64,000 nt of DNA from Bog-473 sp963745665 (GTDB lineage: Bacteria > Actinomycetota > Acidimicrobiia > Acidimicrobiales > RAAP-2): the NCBI GenBank assembly GCA_963745665.1, contig CAVUYE010000002.1:1364001-1428000 (forward strand), given 5' to 3'. How positions within the stretch are numbered: position 1 is the stretch's first letter; the number at the start of each line of letters is the position of its first letter. Positions 1 to 7,999 of the stretch are shown here, one piece after another. The notes beneath the pieces are model-generated. The model saw only the letters and a program-made list of their open reading frames with translations, was not told the origin of the DNA and made no database searches. The translations under genes and the position numbers were made by a program.

Positions 1-587
1 AACGACGCGCTGTTCGGGTCCACGCCGGCGGCCCTGAAGTTGCTCTCGCCATTGGCTCCGGGGTTGGGGAAGTTGGGGACCCCGTGGGTCCGCATGCAGT
101 CGTAGTACTGCATCAACTGCGCCTGGGTCGGCGGGGGCGCAACGGGGTTGGCCGCCCGCAGGACGTTCTCGGCGGCCAGCTCGTACTGGCTACAGGGGCC
201 GGTGCTGCCGTGCGCCTCCGAGGAGATCGAGTTATCAGTAACCCCTTGCGGGATGGTGATGTTGATCACCCCGTACTGATCGATCGTCGGGTCGGTCTGG
301 TTGGGATCCCCATTGACCCGCATGCAAGTAGCCCACTCGTCCATCAGCTGGGTCGCGTTGCCCCCCTTTGGCGCGGTCTTCGTCCTCGCGCCGCCATGGC
401 TGCCCTGGGTAGTCGTGGTCGTCTCCAACGTGGCGACGTGCGGTGAGTCCGGCGATCCACCACTGCAGGCGGTCAGTCCGATGGCTGCGGTCGCAAGAAC
501 CAACGCGAGGCCACCGCATCTCAAGCGGATCCGGGTCCGCCCCAAGTTGGGGACACCACTCGGGGTGACGGCATGGTCGTCGTGCAT
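1..587 (-). CDS. Secreted lipoprotein, 3' end cut by window edge
   Basis: The reading frame starts at ATG 587 and is still open at base 1, so about 195 residues are visible. A basic N-terminus is followed by a hydrophobic stretch ending in the lipobox LTAC (Cys about residue 41), so it should be lipid-anchored outside the membrane. A Thr-rich linker follows, then two similar segments with the motifs ATCMRVNGDPN and YDCMRTHGVPNFPNP. That paired CMRxxGVPNFPxP pattern is known from actinobacterial lipoproteins, often near efflux or adaptor genes, but has no assigned function. It is divergent from the two-component system at 744-2863 and shares its intergenic operator, so it is a likely regulatory target. 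Catalytic residues are not recognisable. Confidence 0.8.
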   Translation of the reverse strand, partial: MHDDHAVTPSGVPNLGRTRIRLRCGGLALVLATAAIGLTACSGGSPDSPHVATLETTTTTQGSHGGARTKTAPKGGNATQLMDEWATCMRVNGDPNQTDPTIDQYGVINITIPQGVTDNSISSEAHGSTGPCSQYELAAENVLRAANPVAPPPTQAQLMQYYDCMRTHGVPNFPNPGANGESNFRAAGVDPNSAS

Positions 588-610
588 CGGGACCGTTGTA
601 CGAAAGTCGG

Positions 611-648
611 GGTCACACGCACGTCACACGTGTGACCTTCGTGTGACC
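611..648. promoter_or_regulatory. Symmetrical operator of two inverted 11-bp direct-repeat boxes
   Basis: The sequence contains TCACAC at 613 and again at 624 (11-bp spacing), then GTGTGACC at 630 and again at 641 (11-bp spacing). The two halves, 611-629 and 630-648, are inverted copies matching at 17 of 19 positions. A further TGTGACC lies at 664-670. Direct repeats one helical turn apart are the usual binding format of OmpR/PhoB-family regulators, and the gene beside it (744-1406) encodes one. The site sits between the divergent lipoprotein and regulator genes, so autoregulation plus control of the lipoprotein is the likely role. The binding protein is inferred. Confidence 0.6.
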
Positions 649-743
649 TGCGACCTGCGAATCTGTGACCCAGGTGAATCACGTTCCGTAGGTCGCCACC
701 CATCCGGCCCTGCTCGGTGTCAGGCTTGTGACCAGGAGAAACC

Positions 744-1406
744 ATGAGAGTACTGGTAGCAGAAGACCACGAACGCCTGGCCCGATCGGTGGCAGCCGGG
801 CTGCGGCGCTACGGGATGACCGTGGACCTTGCCTTCGACGGCGACGACGCGCTCGCGCAGTTGGCAGATTGCCGCTACGACGTCGTGATCTTGGACCGGG
901 ACCTCCCGGGCACCCACGGTGACGACGTCTGCCGAAGCATCGCGGCCCAGCGCTCAGAGAGTCGGGTGCTCATGCTCACCGCCGCCGGCTCAGTGAGGGA
1001 CCGCGTCGAGGGCCTCGGGTTGGGCGCGGACGACTATCTGCCCAAGCCGTTCGACTTTTCCGAGATGGTGGCCCGCGTCCAAGCGTTGGGACGTCGACCC
1101 GGGTCTCCGCAGACAGGCCGTTTGGGCTCCGGTGACCTGCAGCTCGACCCAGCAAAGCGAGTGGTCACCCGAGGCGGGAGAACACTCGCCCTTCGACCCA
1201 AGGAGTTTGCGGTCCTCGAATGTTTGCTTGTTGCCGAGGGCAAACCGGTGTCGGCAGAGGAGCTGCTGGAACGAGTGTGGGATTCTGTGACGGATCCCTT
1301 CACGACGACCGTCAAAGCGACCGTCAATCGTCTACGGGCCAAGCTCGGGGAGCCGTCCGTTATCGAGACCGTCCGCGACAGCGGCTACCGCATCGGAGGA
1401 CCATGA
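744..1406 (+). CDS. OmpR/PhoB-family response regulator
   Basis: The 220-residue protein has an N-terminal receiver domain (about 1-115) and a C-terminal winged-helix DNA-binding domain (about 125-220). Visible receiver residues are the acidic pocket in VAEDHE, the phospho-acceptor Asp51 in VILDRDLPG, the Thr in MLTAAG and the Lys in YLPKPF near residue 100. The C-terminus shows the usual LRPKEFAVLECLL helix and VRDSGYRI wing. Its stop overlaps the start of the sensor kinase (ATGA at 1403-1406), indicating translational coupling. It should bind the repeat operator at 611-648. The signal sensed is unknown. Confidence 0.93.
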   Translation: MRVLVAEDHERLARSVAAGLRRYGMTVDLAFDGDDALAQLADCRYDVVILDRDLPGTHGDDVCRSIAAQRSESRVLMLTAAGSVRDRVEGLGLGADDYLPKPFDFSEMVARVQALGRRPGSPQTGRLGSGDLQLDPAKRVVTRGGRTLALRPKEFAVLECLLVAEGKPVSAEELLERVWDSVTDPFTTTVKATVNRLRAKLGEPSVIETVRDSGYRIGGP

Positions 1407-2863
1407 TGGCCATCTCCCATCCTGAGCGCAGACGGCCAGCCTGGCTGCACATGCCAAGGCGCACGGCCCGGATCCGCCTCGCCGCATTGTACGGTGGGCT
1501 GTTTCTGATCTCCGGCGCCGCGTTGGTTGCCGTCACCTACCTCCTCTTTGAGCGGGCGACCACATTCACGAAGCCAGCGTTACCCGAGATCCCGCGCACG
1601 CCGTCACTCCAGGATCTGGAGAACCTTCCGCTCCCAAAGGCGTTCGCGGCGGTGACAAACGACCAAAGTCAGGTGATCCACAGCCTGAATCTGCTCGGAC
1701 AAGCAGCAGCAGGGGGTCCGCTGTCGTCGACCAATCATCCGCTTGAACTCTCCGGGCCCGTCGCCTCCTTGGAATCTCGCCTGGAACAGGATCAGCACCA
1801 GCTGGCGCAGGCCACCAACCACCTGGCGCAGGGGGTGCACCAACTAGCCCAAGCGGGAACGATCGAAGCGGCACAGCGCGCCACTGACTCACACCAACTG
1901 CTGGTGATCTCGGCCATTGCGCTCGGGATCGTCGCCGTGCTGGCCCTCCTCGTTGGCTGGCTCCTCGCCGGCAGAATGCTGCAACCCATCCGGACGATCA
2001 CCCGCACCGCCCGAAGGATCTCCGCGACCAACCTCCACCAACGTCTGGCCCTCGACGGCCCGCAAGACGAGCTCAAGGAGCTCGGAGACACTCTCGACGG
2101 ACTCTTCGCTCGACTTGAAGGCGCGTTTGAAGCCCAACAACGCTTCGTCGCCAACGCCTCCCACGAACTGCGCACCCCACTCACCGCCGAGCGCAATCTT
2201 CTCCAGGTTGCGCTCGACGATCCCGCTACGAGCAACGCTGAATGGCGCTCCACGGCAGAAGAGCTGCTTGCCTCCAACGGCGAACAAGCCGATCTGATCG
2301 ATGCTTTGCTTACACTTGCCAGCAGCGAAGGCGGCCTGAGTGAATGCGAACCGGTCGACTTCGCTCCCCTAGTGGAGGCGACCCTGGCTGGTCTCCAATC
2401 CGATGTAGCGCGACTCGAGATTCGCGTCGACGACGAAACGACGACACAGGCGCCATTCGACGGAGACGCCCGGCTCATCGAGCTCCTCGTTGTCAACCTA
2501 CTCACCAATGCCGTACGGCACAACACTCCGGGCGGTCGAGTCGAGATCGAGACCGGCGTACAAGAAGGCCAAGCCTTCCTGTCTGTGACCAACACGGGGC
2601 CTGTGATTCCTTCTGCCGAGGTTGAACGCCTCTTCCAACCGCTTCAACGGCTTGATCCGCGCCGGGCGATCCACAAGGACGGTCACGGACTGGGACTCTC
2701 CATCGTCCGCGCTATCGCCTCTGCACATGGGGCTTCCATCACGGCCGATCCGTTGCCTGATGGTGGCTTATCGGTTTGCGTGAGTGTCCCGGCGCGCACG
2801 ATCTCCGCGCAATCACCACCGAGCAACGAACGCCTATCCGGGACAGAGTTCGTTGCGGTCTAA
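1403..2863 (+). CDS. Sensor histidine kinase of the two-component pair
   Basis: I use ATG 1403 because it overlaps the regulator stop; an in-frame start at 1220 would lie inside the regulator gene. The protein (486 residues) has a first membrane helix at about 25-48, an extracytoplasmic sensor region rich in Gln and Leu with repeated HQLAQ-type segments (about 120-155), a second membrane helix (about 170-193), a HAMP linker, the H-box NASHELRTPL with His254, and a C-terminal ATPase domain with DGHGLGLSIVR as the G-box. It should phosphorylate the regulator encoded immediately upstream. The ligand cannot be read from the sequence. Confidence 0.92.
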   Translation: MMAISHPERRRPAWLHMPRRTARIRLAALYGGLFLISGAALVAVTYLLFERATTFTKPALPEIPRTPSLQDLENLPLPKAFAAVTNDQSQVIHSLNLLGQAAAGGPLSSTNHPLELSGPVASLESRLEQDQHQLAQATNHLAQGVHQLAQAGTIEAAQRATDSHQLLVISAIALGIVAVLALLVGWLLAGRMLQPIRTITRTARRISATNLHQRLALDGPQDELKELGDTLDGLFARLEGAFEAQQRFVANASHELRTPLTAERNLLQVALDDPATSNAEWRSTAEELLASNGEQADLIDALLTLASSEGGLSECEPVDFAPLVEATLAGLQSDVARLEIRVDDETTTQAPFDGDARLIELLVVNLLTNAVRHNTPGGRVEIETGVQEGQAFLSVTNTGPVIPSAEVERLFQPLQRLDPRRAIHKDGHGLGLSIVRAIASAHGASITADPLPDGGLSVCVSVPARTISAQSPPSNERLSGTEFVAV

Positions 2864-3029
2864 TCGCGATTGTGGGCCGATCGGTCGAATATGGACGGAG
2901 GTCCCGCCGAGCCGATTGACGAGGGGCGCCCTCCCCAGCAATCTCGGCTCGGAGTTGTGGCCCAGCGAGGTGACAGCAGGGAATGTGCCGGTCGTCCGAC
3001 CCTGATCCGCAAACCCACTTAGCTTGTAA

Positions 3030-3398
3030 TTAAACCTCCGCTTCAGCTCGGCGACGCTCCTCGATGATGAGATCGGTCGCCTCTGCGGCCACCGTACGCA
3101 GCTCGTCGAGCATCGCCCGTAGTCGCCTGTCGTTGGCGATCCACTCGCGATAGAGCTCGGCCTCCTCTGGACTGAGTCGACGGTTCACGGTCTTGCCGTC
3201 GACCTTCGCGGTCCACTGCAAGTACGGGCCATGGGGCTCGGGCGGATCACCGTGGCAGCGGCAGTTCGCCTTGCCGCAGTAGTTGTAACGCGGCGCCACG
3301 CTCCCCGAGCGGACGAAGCCGATGTCGGCGAGCGCCTCGAGCAGATCGTGGTAGCGGCGTTCGTAATCGTCCAGGGTCTTCTTCTTCGCTCGAGGCAT
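3030..3398 (-). CDS. IS accessory protein, DUF6788-like
   Basis: I chose ATG 3398 because GGAG stands 4 bases upstream; the longer frame to 3455 needs a TTG. The protein (about 122 residues) begins with a basic PRAKKK stretch, then has a short cysteine cluster, NYCGKANCRCH, followed by the HGPYLQWTAKVDGKT motif and a charged C-terminal helix. This pattern matches small proteins (DUF6788 as I recall) that recur beside this transposase type. The Cys/His cluster could bind zinc and DNA, so a helper or regulatory role in transposition is plausible but unproven. The stop codon lies in the left terminal repeat. Confidence 0.75.
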   Translation of the reverse strand: MPRAKKKTLDDYERRYHDLLEALADIGFVRSGSVAPRYNYCGKANCRCHGDPPEPHGPYLQWTAKVDGKTVNRRLSPEEAELYREWIANDRRLRAMLDELRTVAAEATDLIIEERRRAEAEV

Positions 3399-3466
3399 CG
3401 AGCTCCATTCTCGCCGACGGGGGCCATCCACCTCCGGTGATCCGATAGTAGTCAATACTAACGGGT

Positions 3467-4834
3467 ATGACGAAGCGAACCCACGCCGAGCAGGTGCACG
3501 AGCTCAAGTCCGTCCGAAGCCAGATCTACGGCACCTTCGTCAAGTGGTCCGATGCCCTTTTCGAACTCGCCGACGCGCTCTTGGACGCCTCGGGGGCCGT
3601 GGGATCGGTGCCCTCCCTCAGCTTGGAGCCGATCTTCCGGCGCTCCCACGGCAGCCTCTACAAGGCTCTCTCTTTGGGTGAGATCGACGAGGGGGCGCTG
3701 CGGGCCGCACTCGTGGCACATCGCCCGCGTGAGTGGCCGGCCGTCTTCGCCGTCGACGCCTCGACCTGGGAGCGCTGCGACGCCGAGTGCAGCCCCGAGC
3801 GGGGTTTCTACTACTCGGCGTCGAAGCACTCGGCCGGCCAGCCGATCGTGGCGGGCTGGAGCTATCAGTGGATCGCCCAGCTCAGCTTCGAGCCAAACAG
3901 TTGGACCGCGCCGCTCGACGCGCTGCGCATTGCGCCCGGAGCCGATGCCACCGAGGCGACGATCGCGCAGGTCAAAGCCCTGGTGGCACTGCTCCGAGAG
4001 GACCGAGCGGTCCCCCTCTTCGTCTTCGACGCCGGTTATGACCCCATCGCCCTCAGCCATGGGTTGGACGACACCGAGGCCCAGGTGCTGGTGCGCATCC
4101 GAGAGGACCGGGTCTTCTACGACGATCCGGCGGCGCGGCCCAATCGGCCGAAGGGCACCGGTGGGCGGCCTCCCCGCCACGGGCGCCGCATGAAGTGCTC
4201 GGAGGACAAGACGCACCGGCGACCCGACGCCGAGTACCGCACCGAGGACCCTCGCTACGGCAAGGTGCGCGTGCGCGCCTGGCACGGGCTCCACCCTCGC
4301 CTCATTGGTCGAGGGCGTTGGGCCAAGAGCGAGGGCGCACCACCAATCGTGCGCGGCAGCGTGATCCGCGTCGACGTCGAGCACCTTCCCAAACGCGACG
4401 GACGAGTGAAGAAGACGTTGTGGCTGTGGTGGTCGGGTCCGGGCGAGCCCGATCTCGACCTGTGCTTCCGGTCCTATCTGCACCGTTTCGATCTCGAGCA
4501 CACCTTCCGATTCGCCAAGAACACTTTGGGCTGGACGGCGCCCTCGCTGTGCATGCCCGAACAGGCCGACCGCTGGACGTGGTTGATCGTGGCTGCCTAC
4601 ACCCAGTTGCGAATCGCACAAGGACTCGTCGACGACGTACGGCTGCCGTGGGAGCGTCCCTGCGAGCCGGCAAAACTGACCCCAGCGCGTGTGCGCAGAG
4701 GGTTTCGTCGACTTCGTGTAACTCTTGGGACTCCGGCCAGTGCACCGAAATCCGACACTCCGGGTCCCGGACGCCCCAAGGGCACCCAGAGAGGGCCGCG
4801 ACCGCGCTATCCGGTGGTCAAGAAGGCCGCTTGA
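3467..4834 (+). CDS. DDE transposase, NF041680-like
   Basis: This 455-residue protein has an RNase H-like DDE core. Candidate catalytic acids are the Asp in FAVDASTWER, the Asp in VFDAGYDP and the Glu in RFDLEHTFRF, followed by the typical KNTLGW and WTWLIVAAYTQLR segments. The basic C-terminal tail ends in PRYPVVKKAA. It is divergent from the DUF6788-like gene, with 68 bp between the two starts, and lies wholly inside element A. No frameshift or internal stop is seen, so it appears functional. Assignment to the NF041680 group rests on overall pattern, not a search. Confidence 0.88.
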   Translation: MTKRTHAEQVHELKSVRSQIYGTFVKWSDALFELADALLDASGAVGSVPSLSLEPIFRRSHGSLYKALSLGEIDEGALRAALVAHRPREWPAVFAVDASTWERCDAECSPERGFYYSASKHSAGQPIVAGWSYQWIAQLSFEPNSWTAPLDALRIAPGADATEATIAQVKALVALLREDRAVPLFVFDAGYDPIALSHGLDDTEAQVLVRIREDRVFYDDPAARPNRPKGTGGRPPRHGRRMKCSEDKTHRRPDAEYRTEDPRYGKVRVRAWHGLHPRLIGRGRWAKSEGAPPIVRGSVIRVDVEHLPKRDGRVKKTLWLWWSGPGEPDLDLCFRSYLHRFDLEHTFRFAKNTLGWTAPSLCMPEQADRWTWLIVAAYTQLRIAQGLVDDVRLPWERPCEPAKLTPARVRRGFRRLRVTLGTPASAPKSDTPGPGRPKGTQRGPRPRYPVVKKAA

Positions 4835-4864
4835 CCGGATGGTGGGGGTTTAATTGCAAGCTTA

Positions 4865-5827
4865 GGGGCCACGCGGATAGGTGACCATCCACCGGTCGTT
4901 GTGATGGCCCAGATTTGATTCTGGGTGCGTCCCAACCAACGACCAAGTGGAGGTCACCCCCATAATGCGCGCACTCGAGCCCGAAGTGGTAGATGCCATC
5001 TGGGCGGTCATCGAGCCCCTGATCCCCCCGGCTCCGAAGAACCACCCCTTGGGTTGTCACCGGCCGCGGGTCTCGGACCGGTTGTGCTTTTGGGGGATCC
5101 TCATCCGCCTGGTCACCGGCTGTTCGTGGGTGAGTGTCGAGGCGATCCTCGAGTACCAGGTATCCGATACCACGCTGCGAGCGCGCCGTGACGAGTGGGT
5201 CGTCGCCGGCGTGTTCGACGCCCTGCGCCGCCACGCCGTCCACGCCTATGACCGCATCATCGGTCTCGATCTCTCCGAAGTGGCACTCGACGGGTCCTTG
5301 CACAAGGCGCCCTGTGGCGGCGAAGGCACGGGCAAGAACCCCACGGACCGGGCAAAAATCGGCTGGAAGTGGTCGATCGCCACCGATGCGCACGGCATCC
5401 CGATCGGCTGGGCCCTCGACGGCGCCAACCGCAACGACGTCAAGATGCTCGACCCCACCCTCGACGACCTGGCTCAGGCGGGACTGCTCGAAGAGATCGA
5501 GACCCTGCACCTCGACCGTGGTTACGACTACCCCAAAGTCCGCGCCCAGCTGGCCGGTCGCGGCCTCGGCGATCTCAACATCCAGCTCCGCTCGAGGCCC
5601 GGCGTCGCCGACAAAGTGAAGCAGCCGATGCGACTCGGGCTGCGCTGGGTGGTCGAAGGGACCAATTCATGGCTCTCCAACTACGGCCAGCTCCGTCGCA
5701 ACACCGATCGGCGAACCCGACACCGCCATGCTCAGCTCTGCCTGGTGGTCGCCCTGCTCATCACCGCCAAGCTCATCGACTGGCGCAACCGGTGGAGCCC
5801 GGACTCACGGCCTATCCGCTAGTCCCC
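4865..5827 (+). mobile_element. Insertion sequence B, IS5 family (IS427-like)
   Basis: This 963-bp element has terminal inverted repeats at 4865-4881 and 5811-5827 (left end GGGGCCACGCGGATAGG), matching at 14 of 17 positions, flanked by the dinucleotide TA at 4863-4864 and 5828-5829. A TA target and GG-starting ends suit the IS427 group of IS5. The left TA falls in the TTA target duplication of element A, so B landed exactly at A's right border. The right repeat supplies the stop codon of the neighbouring minus-strand DsbA-like gene. One intact transposase is carried. Confidence 0.83.
4965..5822 (+). CDS. IS5-family transposase
   Basis: I favour ATG 4965, which has a GGAGG 11 bases upstream; an in-frame GTG lies at 4947 before that site. 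The protein (285 residues) has the N-terminal IS5 region with the PRVSDRLCFWGILIRLVTG segment and a DDE core: Asp in EVALDGSLHK, Asp in LHLDRGYDYPK and Glu in VVEGTNSWLSNYGQLRR. The last motif (Y-(2)-R-(3)-E type helix) is diagnostic for IS5. The stop codon is inside the right terminal repeat. It is a single uninterrupted frame, unlike many IS427 members that need frameshifting. Confidence 0.9.
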   Translation: MRALEPEVVDAIWAVIEPLIPPAPKNHPLGCHRPRVSDRLCFWGILIRLVTGCSWVSVEAILEYQVSDTTLRARRDEWVVAGVFDALRRHAVHAYDRIIGLDLSEVALDGSLHKAPCGGEGTGKNPTDRAKIGWKWSIATDAHGIPIGWALDGANRNDVKMLDPTLDDLAQAGLLEEIETLHLDRGYDYPKVRAQLAGRGLGDLNIQLRSRPGVADKVKQPMRLGLRWVVEGTNSWLSNYGQLRRNTDRRTRHRHAQLCLVVALLITAKLIDWRNRWSPDSRPIR

Positions 5828-6382
5828 TAAGCCGCGGATTCGATTGTCAAGCTTGCGGCTATCGAAAAGCACGTCGGAATCCAGGGGCGCGCCGTTTAGC
5901 CACGCGGCAGGAGTTCCCTGAGGATCCTGGATCTGATAGGAGGACTCGCGTTCCAATACCCAACTCTCGTAGCGCCCCTGTCGTACGCCCGCGACAAAAT
6001 CCGATCCAGTGAGTCCCGCTTGGGCGCCTAACCGCAAGAGATCCTCGTTTGTGAACCCGCCAGCACCTTCAGGCGGCTGTGCTGTGAAGAGCATGCGGCG
6101 GAGTTCATCAAAGCGACCTACCTCGGCTGCCAGACACAGGGCGTTGTCCGCTCTCACAGACTCGGGGCCTAGGAAGCATCGCATTCGATATTCCACAGCC
6201 AGCGCACCGGCATGGCGGGAGGAGTCGATAACGGGCCCGTTGAGCTCTTCAAATCGACGGCAATAGGGGCACTGGGGATCCTCGAAGAGGACCATCTGAT
6301 GGGGCGCATTCGCGCTGCCGACGAGCACGCCGCCTTGTGGAGTGTGGCCTGCGGGTGAGACTCCCGAATCTGTCGTAGTCAT
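5819..6382 (-). CDS. DsbA-family thioredoxin-fold protein, C-terminus altered by IS
   Basis: ATG 6382 is preferred over TTG 6394 because GGAG precedes it. The 187-residue protein is a thioredoxin-fold oxidoreductase of the DsbA/thioredoxin_4 type: active site CPYC at about residues 38-41 in LFEDPQCPYCRRF, an inserted helical domain, and the cis-Pro region QGTPAAWLNG. No signal peptide is seen, so it looks cytoplasmic or non-classically exported. The last two codons (Gly-Asp) and the stop come from insertion sequence B, so the native C-terminus has been lost; probably only a few residues of the final helix are affected. Activity may survive. Confidence 0.82.
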   Translation of the reverse strand: MTTTDSGVSPAGHTPQGGVLVGSANAPHQMVLFEDPQCPYCRRFEELNGPVIDSSRHAGALAVEYRMRCFLGPESVRADNALCLAAEVGRFDELRRMLFTAQPPEGAGGFTNEDLLRLGAQAGLTGSDFVAGVRQGRYESWVLERESSYQIQDPQGTPAAWLNGAPLDSDVLFDSRKLDNRIRGLGD

Positions 6383-6561
6383 CCTGTGCTCCAAGATAAT
6401 CGAGGCCGCTATGTAAGGGGTCGGTTCAGCGAAGCGTCGAAACGGGCTTGCGGCCGGTCATCCCGAGGCCCCCGAACGTCAGTTGGGAGAGTCGGTACTC
6501 GGCGGCAGTCGGACGGGGAGCGAGCGCCTCGCTGGTTCGTCGACGCAGTGGCCGGCCGGTC

Positions 6562-7071
6562 CTAGCGCCGGCGTCCGATTCCCATGACCTCCCATGCGCG
6601 TCCCAATGCACTGCCGTACAAGCACACGACGATGAGGACGAGGGCGCGCTGCAACGCAGAGCTGCCATCGTTGGCTACCAGTGCTATGGCGAGACCAAGC
6701 TGGGCTGAAAAGCCCCCAGCTGAGACCGCGGCAAAGACGATGTTCTGCTTTCGAGTGGGGAACCCGCGTGAGAAATTCCCGGCCCGCCGCGCCCTGGGAA
6801 TCAACCGGCTTGTGCCCAGAAGGCCGACAATCGCCATGGCCAGGCTTGAGAAACCGAATACGACGGCGCCTCCCGTCAAGGCGAGGATCGAAACGAAGAA
6901 GGCGTCAATCAGGGCGAGGAACGCGCTGCCTGCCAGGACGGTCCGGCGCTCCCGAGTCTGGTGATCTCCGTCGTCTGCGTTGGCGACGGTGACGGCGACG
7001 AACAACAGGCCGAGGATCGCAGCCGATGCGCCTGAGCTCGCAATGAAAAAGTCTTCGTAGTGGCCGAACAC
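6562..7071 (-). CDS. Four-helix membrane protein of unknown function
   Basis: The frame is open from 7215, but residues before GTG 7071 look non-coding, and the family-like start VFGHYEDFFIASSGASAA begins there. The 169-residue product has about four membrane helices (first ILGLLFVAVTVAN, then a pair around ALIDAFFVSILALTGG and LAMAIVGLLGTSRL, and C-terminal ones). A basic loop and the C-terminal GIGRRR suggest an inside-positive topology. Similar HYEDFF-starting small membrane proteins are scattered in actinobacteria without a known role. It is divergent from the methyltransferase at 7251. Confidence 0.62.
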   Translation of the reverse strand: MFGHYEDFFIASSGASAAILGLLFVAVTVANADDGDHQTRERRTVLAGSAFLALIDAFFVSILALTGGAVVFGFSSLAMAIVGLLGTSRLIPRARRAGNFSRGFPTRKQNIVFAAVSAGGFSAQLGLAIALVANDGSSALQRALVLIVVCLYGSALGRAWEVMGIGRRR

Positions 7072-7250
7072 AGGCTGGACGGTACCCGATAGACCGCAGC
7101 CTCTCCGGGCGGACACTCTGAGGACGGAGGACCAGTGCGAGAGAGTGGTCGGAACGCCCACGACGAACTCAAGTCCTCGACACACGAGACGGTTATCGGC
7201 GGGTTCGCCGCTCACCGATTCAGCTCGATGCCATCTATTAGATTGCCTTT

Positions 7251-7961
7251 ATGCAGGATGGCGCGCCTTCGGCGACGGCGAGAGCGGTAGCCCAGGTGCG
7301 AGCGACGATGGACCGACCTGTGACGGCGAACGGCGACGGGCAGATCGAGCTGAGACTCGTCGAGCGCTTTCCGAGCGACAGGCGCAGCCAGATGGCCGAC
7401 CGGCTCGAGCGCCGTACTCGCTGGTTCGACGAGGTCACCCTGCGATGTATCGATGAGGGCATTCGGCAGGTCGTCATCACCGCCGCGGGCTACGACTGCC
7501 GCGCCCTCCGGTTCCGCACGCCAGGCGTCCACTTCATTGAGCTCGACCACCCGGCCACCCAAGCCGACAAGCGAGGCATCCTTGAGGACTTGGGTGCTGA
7601 CGTCGCCGGCGTTGCCTACGCCTCGGCCGATTTCATTGTCGATGATGTCCGTCGCGCGCTTGCCGCCGCCGGACACGACGCCAGCAGATCGACCCTCTAT
7701 CTTGTGGAGGGGCTGCTCGTGTACCTTTCTGAAGAGGTCATCGTCTCACTGCTCACCGCCCTGCGAGCGCGGGCGACGCGGGAGAGTTGGCTGGCGGTAT
7801 CGATCTCGCGCGGTGGGTCGCCGGAATTCCGTGCCCGTGTCGCGGCCCTTGGCGAACATGCCCAATCGAGCTTCAGCGAAGAGGACGCAGGCGTCCTCCT
7901 GCGGCGGTGTGGCTGGCAAGGCGACACGTCACGGCCATTCGTTCTTGCATCGCCTCTCTGA
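7251..7961 (+). CDS. SAM-dependent methyltransferase, LCMT/TIGR00027-like
   Basis: The 236-residue protein resembles the leucine-carboxyl-methyltransferase-like group common in actinobacteria. The SAM-binding motif appears as ITAAGYDCRALRF, followed by FIELDHPATQADKR, in which the acidic residue binds the cofactor ribose, and by YLVEGLLVYLSEE, which is characteristic of the group. Members methylate carboxylates or small secondary metabolites, but the substrate here is unknown. No Shine-Dalgarno precedes ATG 7251; TAGATT at 7239-7244 would place a transcript start at the ATG, so a leaderless mRNA is plausible. The C-terminus is shorter than usual (families are often 260-300 residues). Confidence 0.82.
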   Translation: MQDGAPSATARAVAQVRATMDRPVTANGDGQIELRLVERFPSDRRSQMADRLERRTRWFDEVTLRCIDEGIRQVVITAAGYDCRALRFRTPGVHFIELDHPATQADKRGILEDLGADVAGVAYASADFIVDDVRRALAAAGHDASRSTLYLVEGLLVYLSEEVIVSLLTALRARATRESWLAVSISRGGSPEFRARVAALGEHAQSSFSEEDAGVLLRRCGWQGDTSRPFVLASPL

Positions 7962-7999
7962 GCGCCGTCATAGCGTCGGCCCTTCGTCGACGAGGTTGG

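Larger units (their letters stand above)
3022..4861 (+). mobile_element. Insertion sequence A (NF041680-like transposase plus DUF6788 gene)
   Basis: This 1840-bp element is bounded by imperfect 18-bp terminal inverted repeats at 3022-3039 and 4844-4861 (left end GCTTGTAATTAAACCTCC), matching at 16 of 18 positions. A 3-bp direct repeat TTA flanks it at 3019-3021 and 4862-4864. It carries a transposase on the plus strand and a small accessory gene in the opposite direction whose stop codon lies inside the left repeat. Both genes are intact, so the element may be recent. A second element begins at its right boundary. The exact IS family name is uncertain. Confidence 0.8.
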
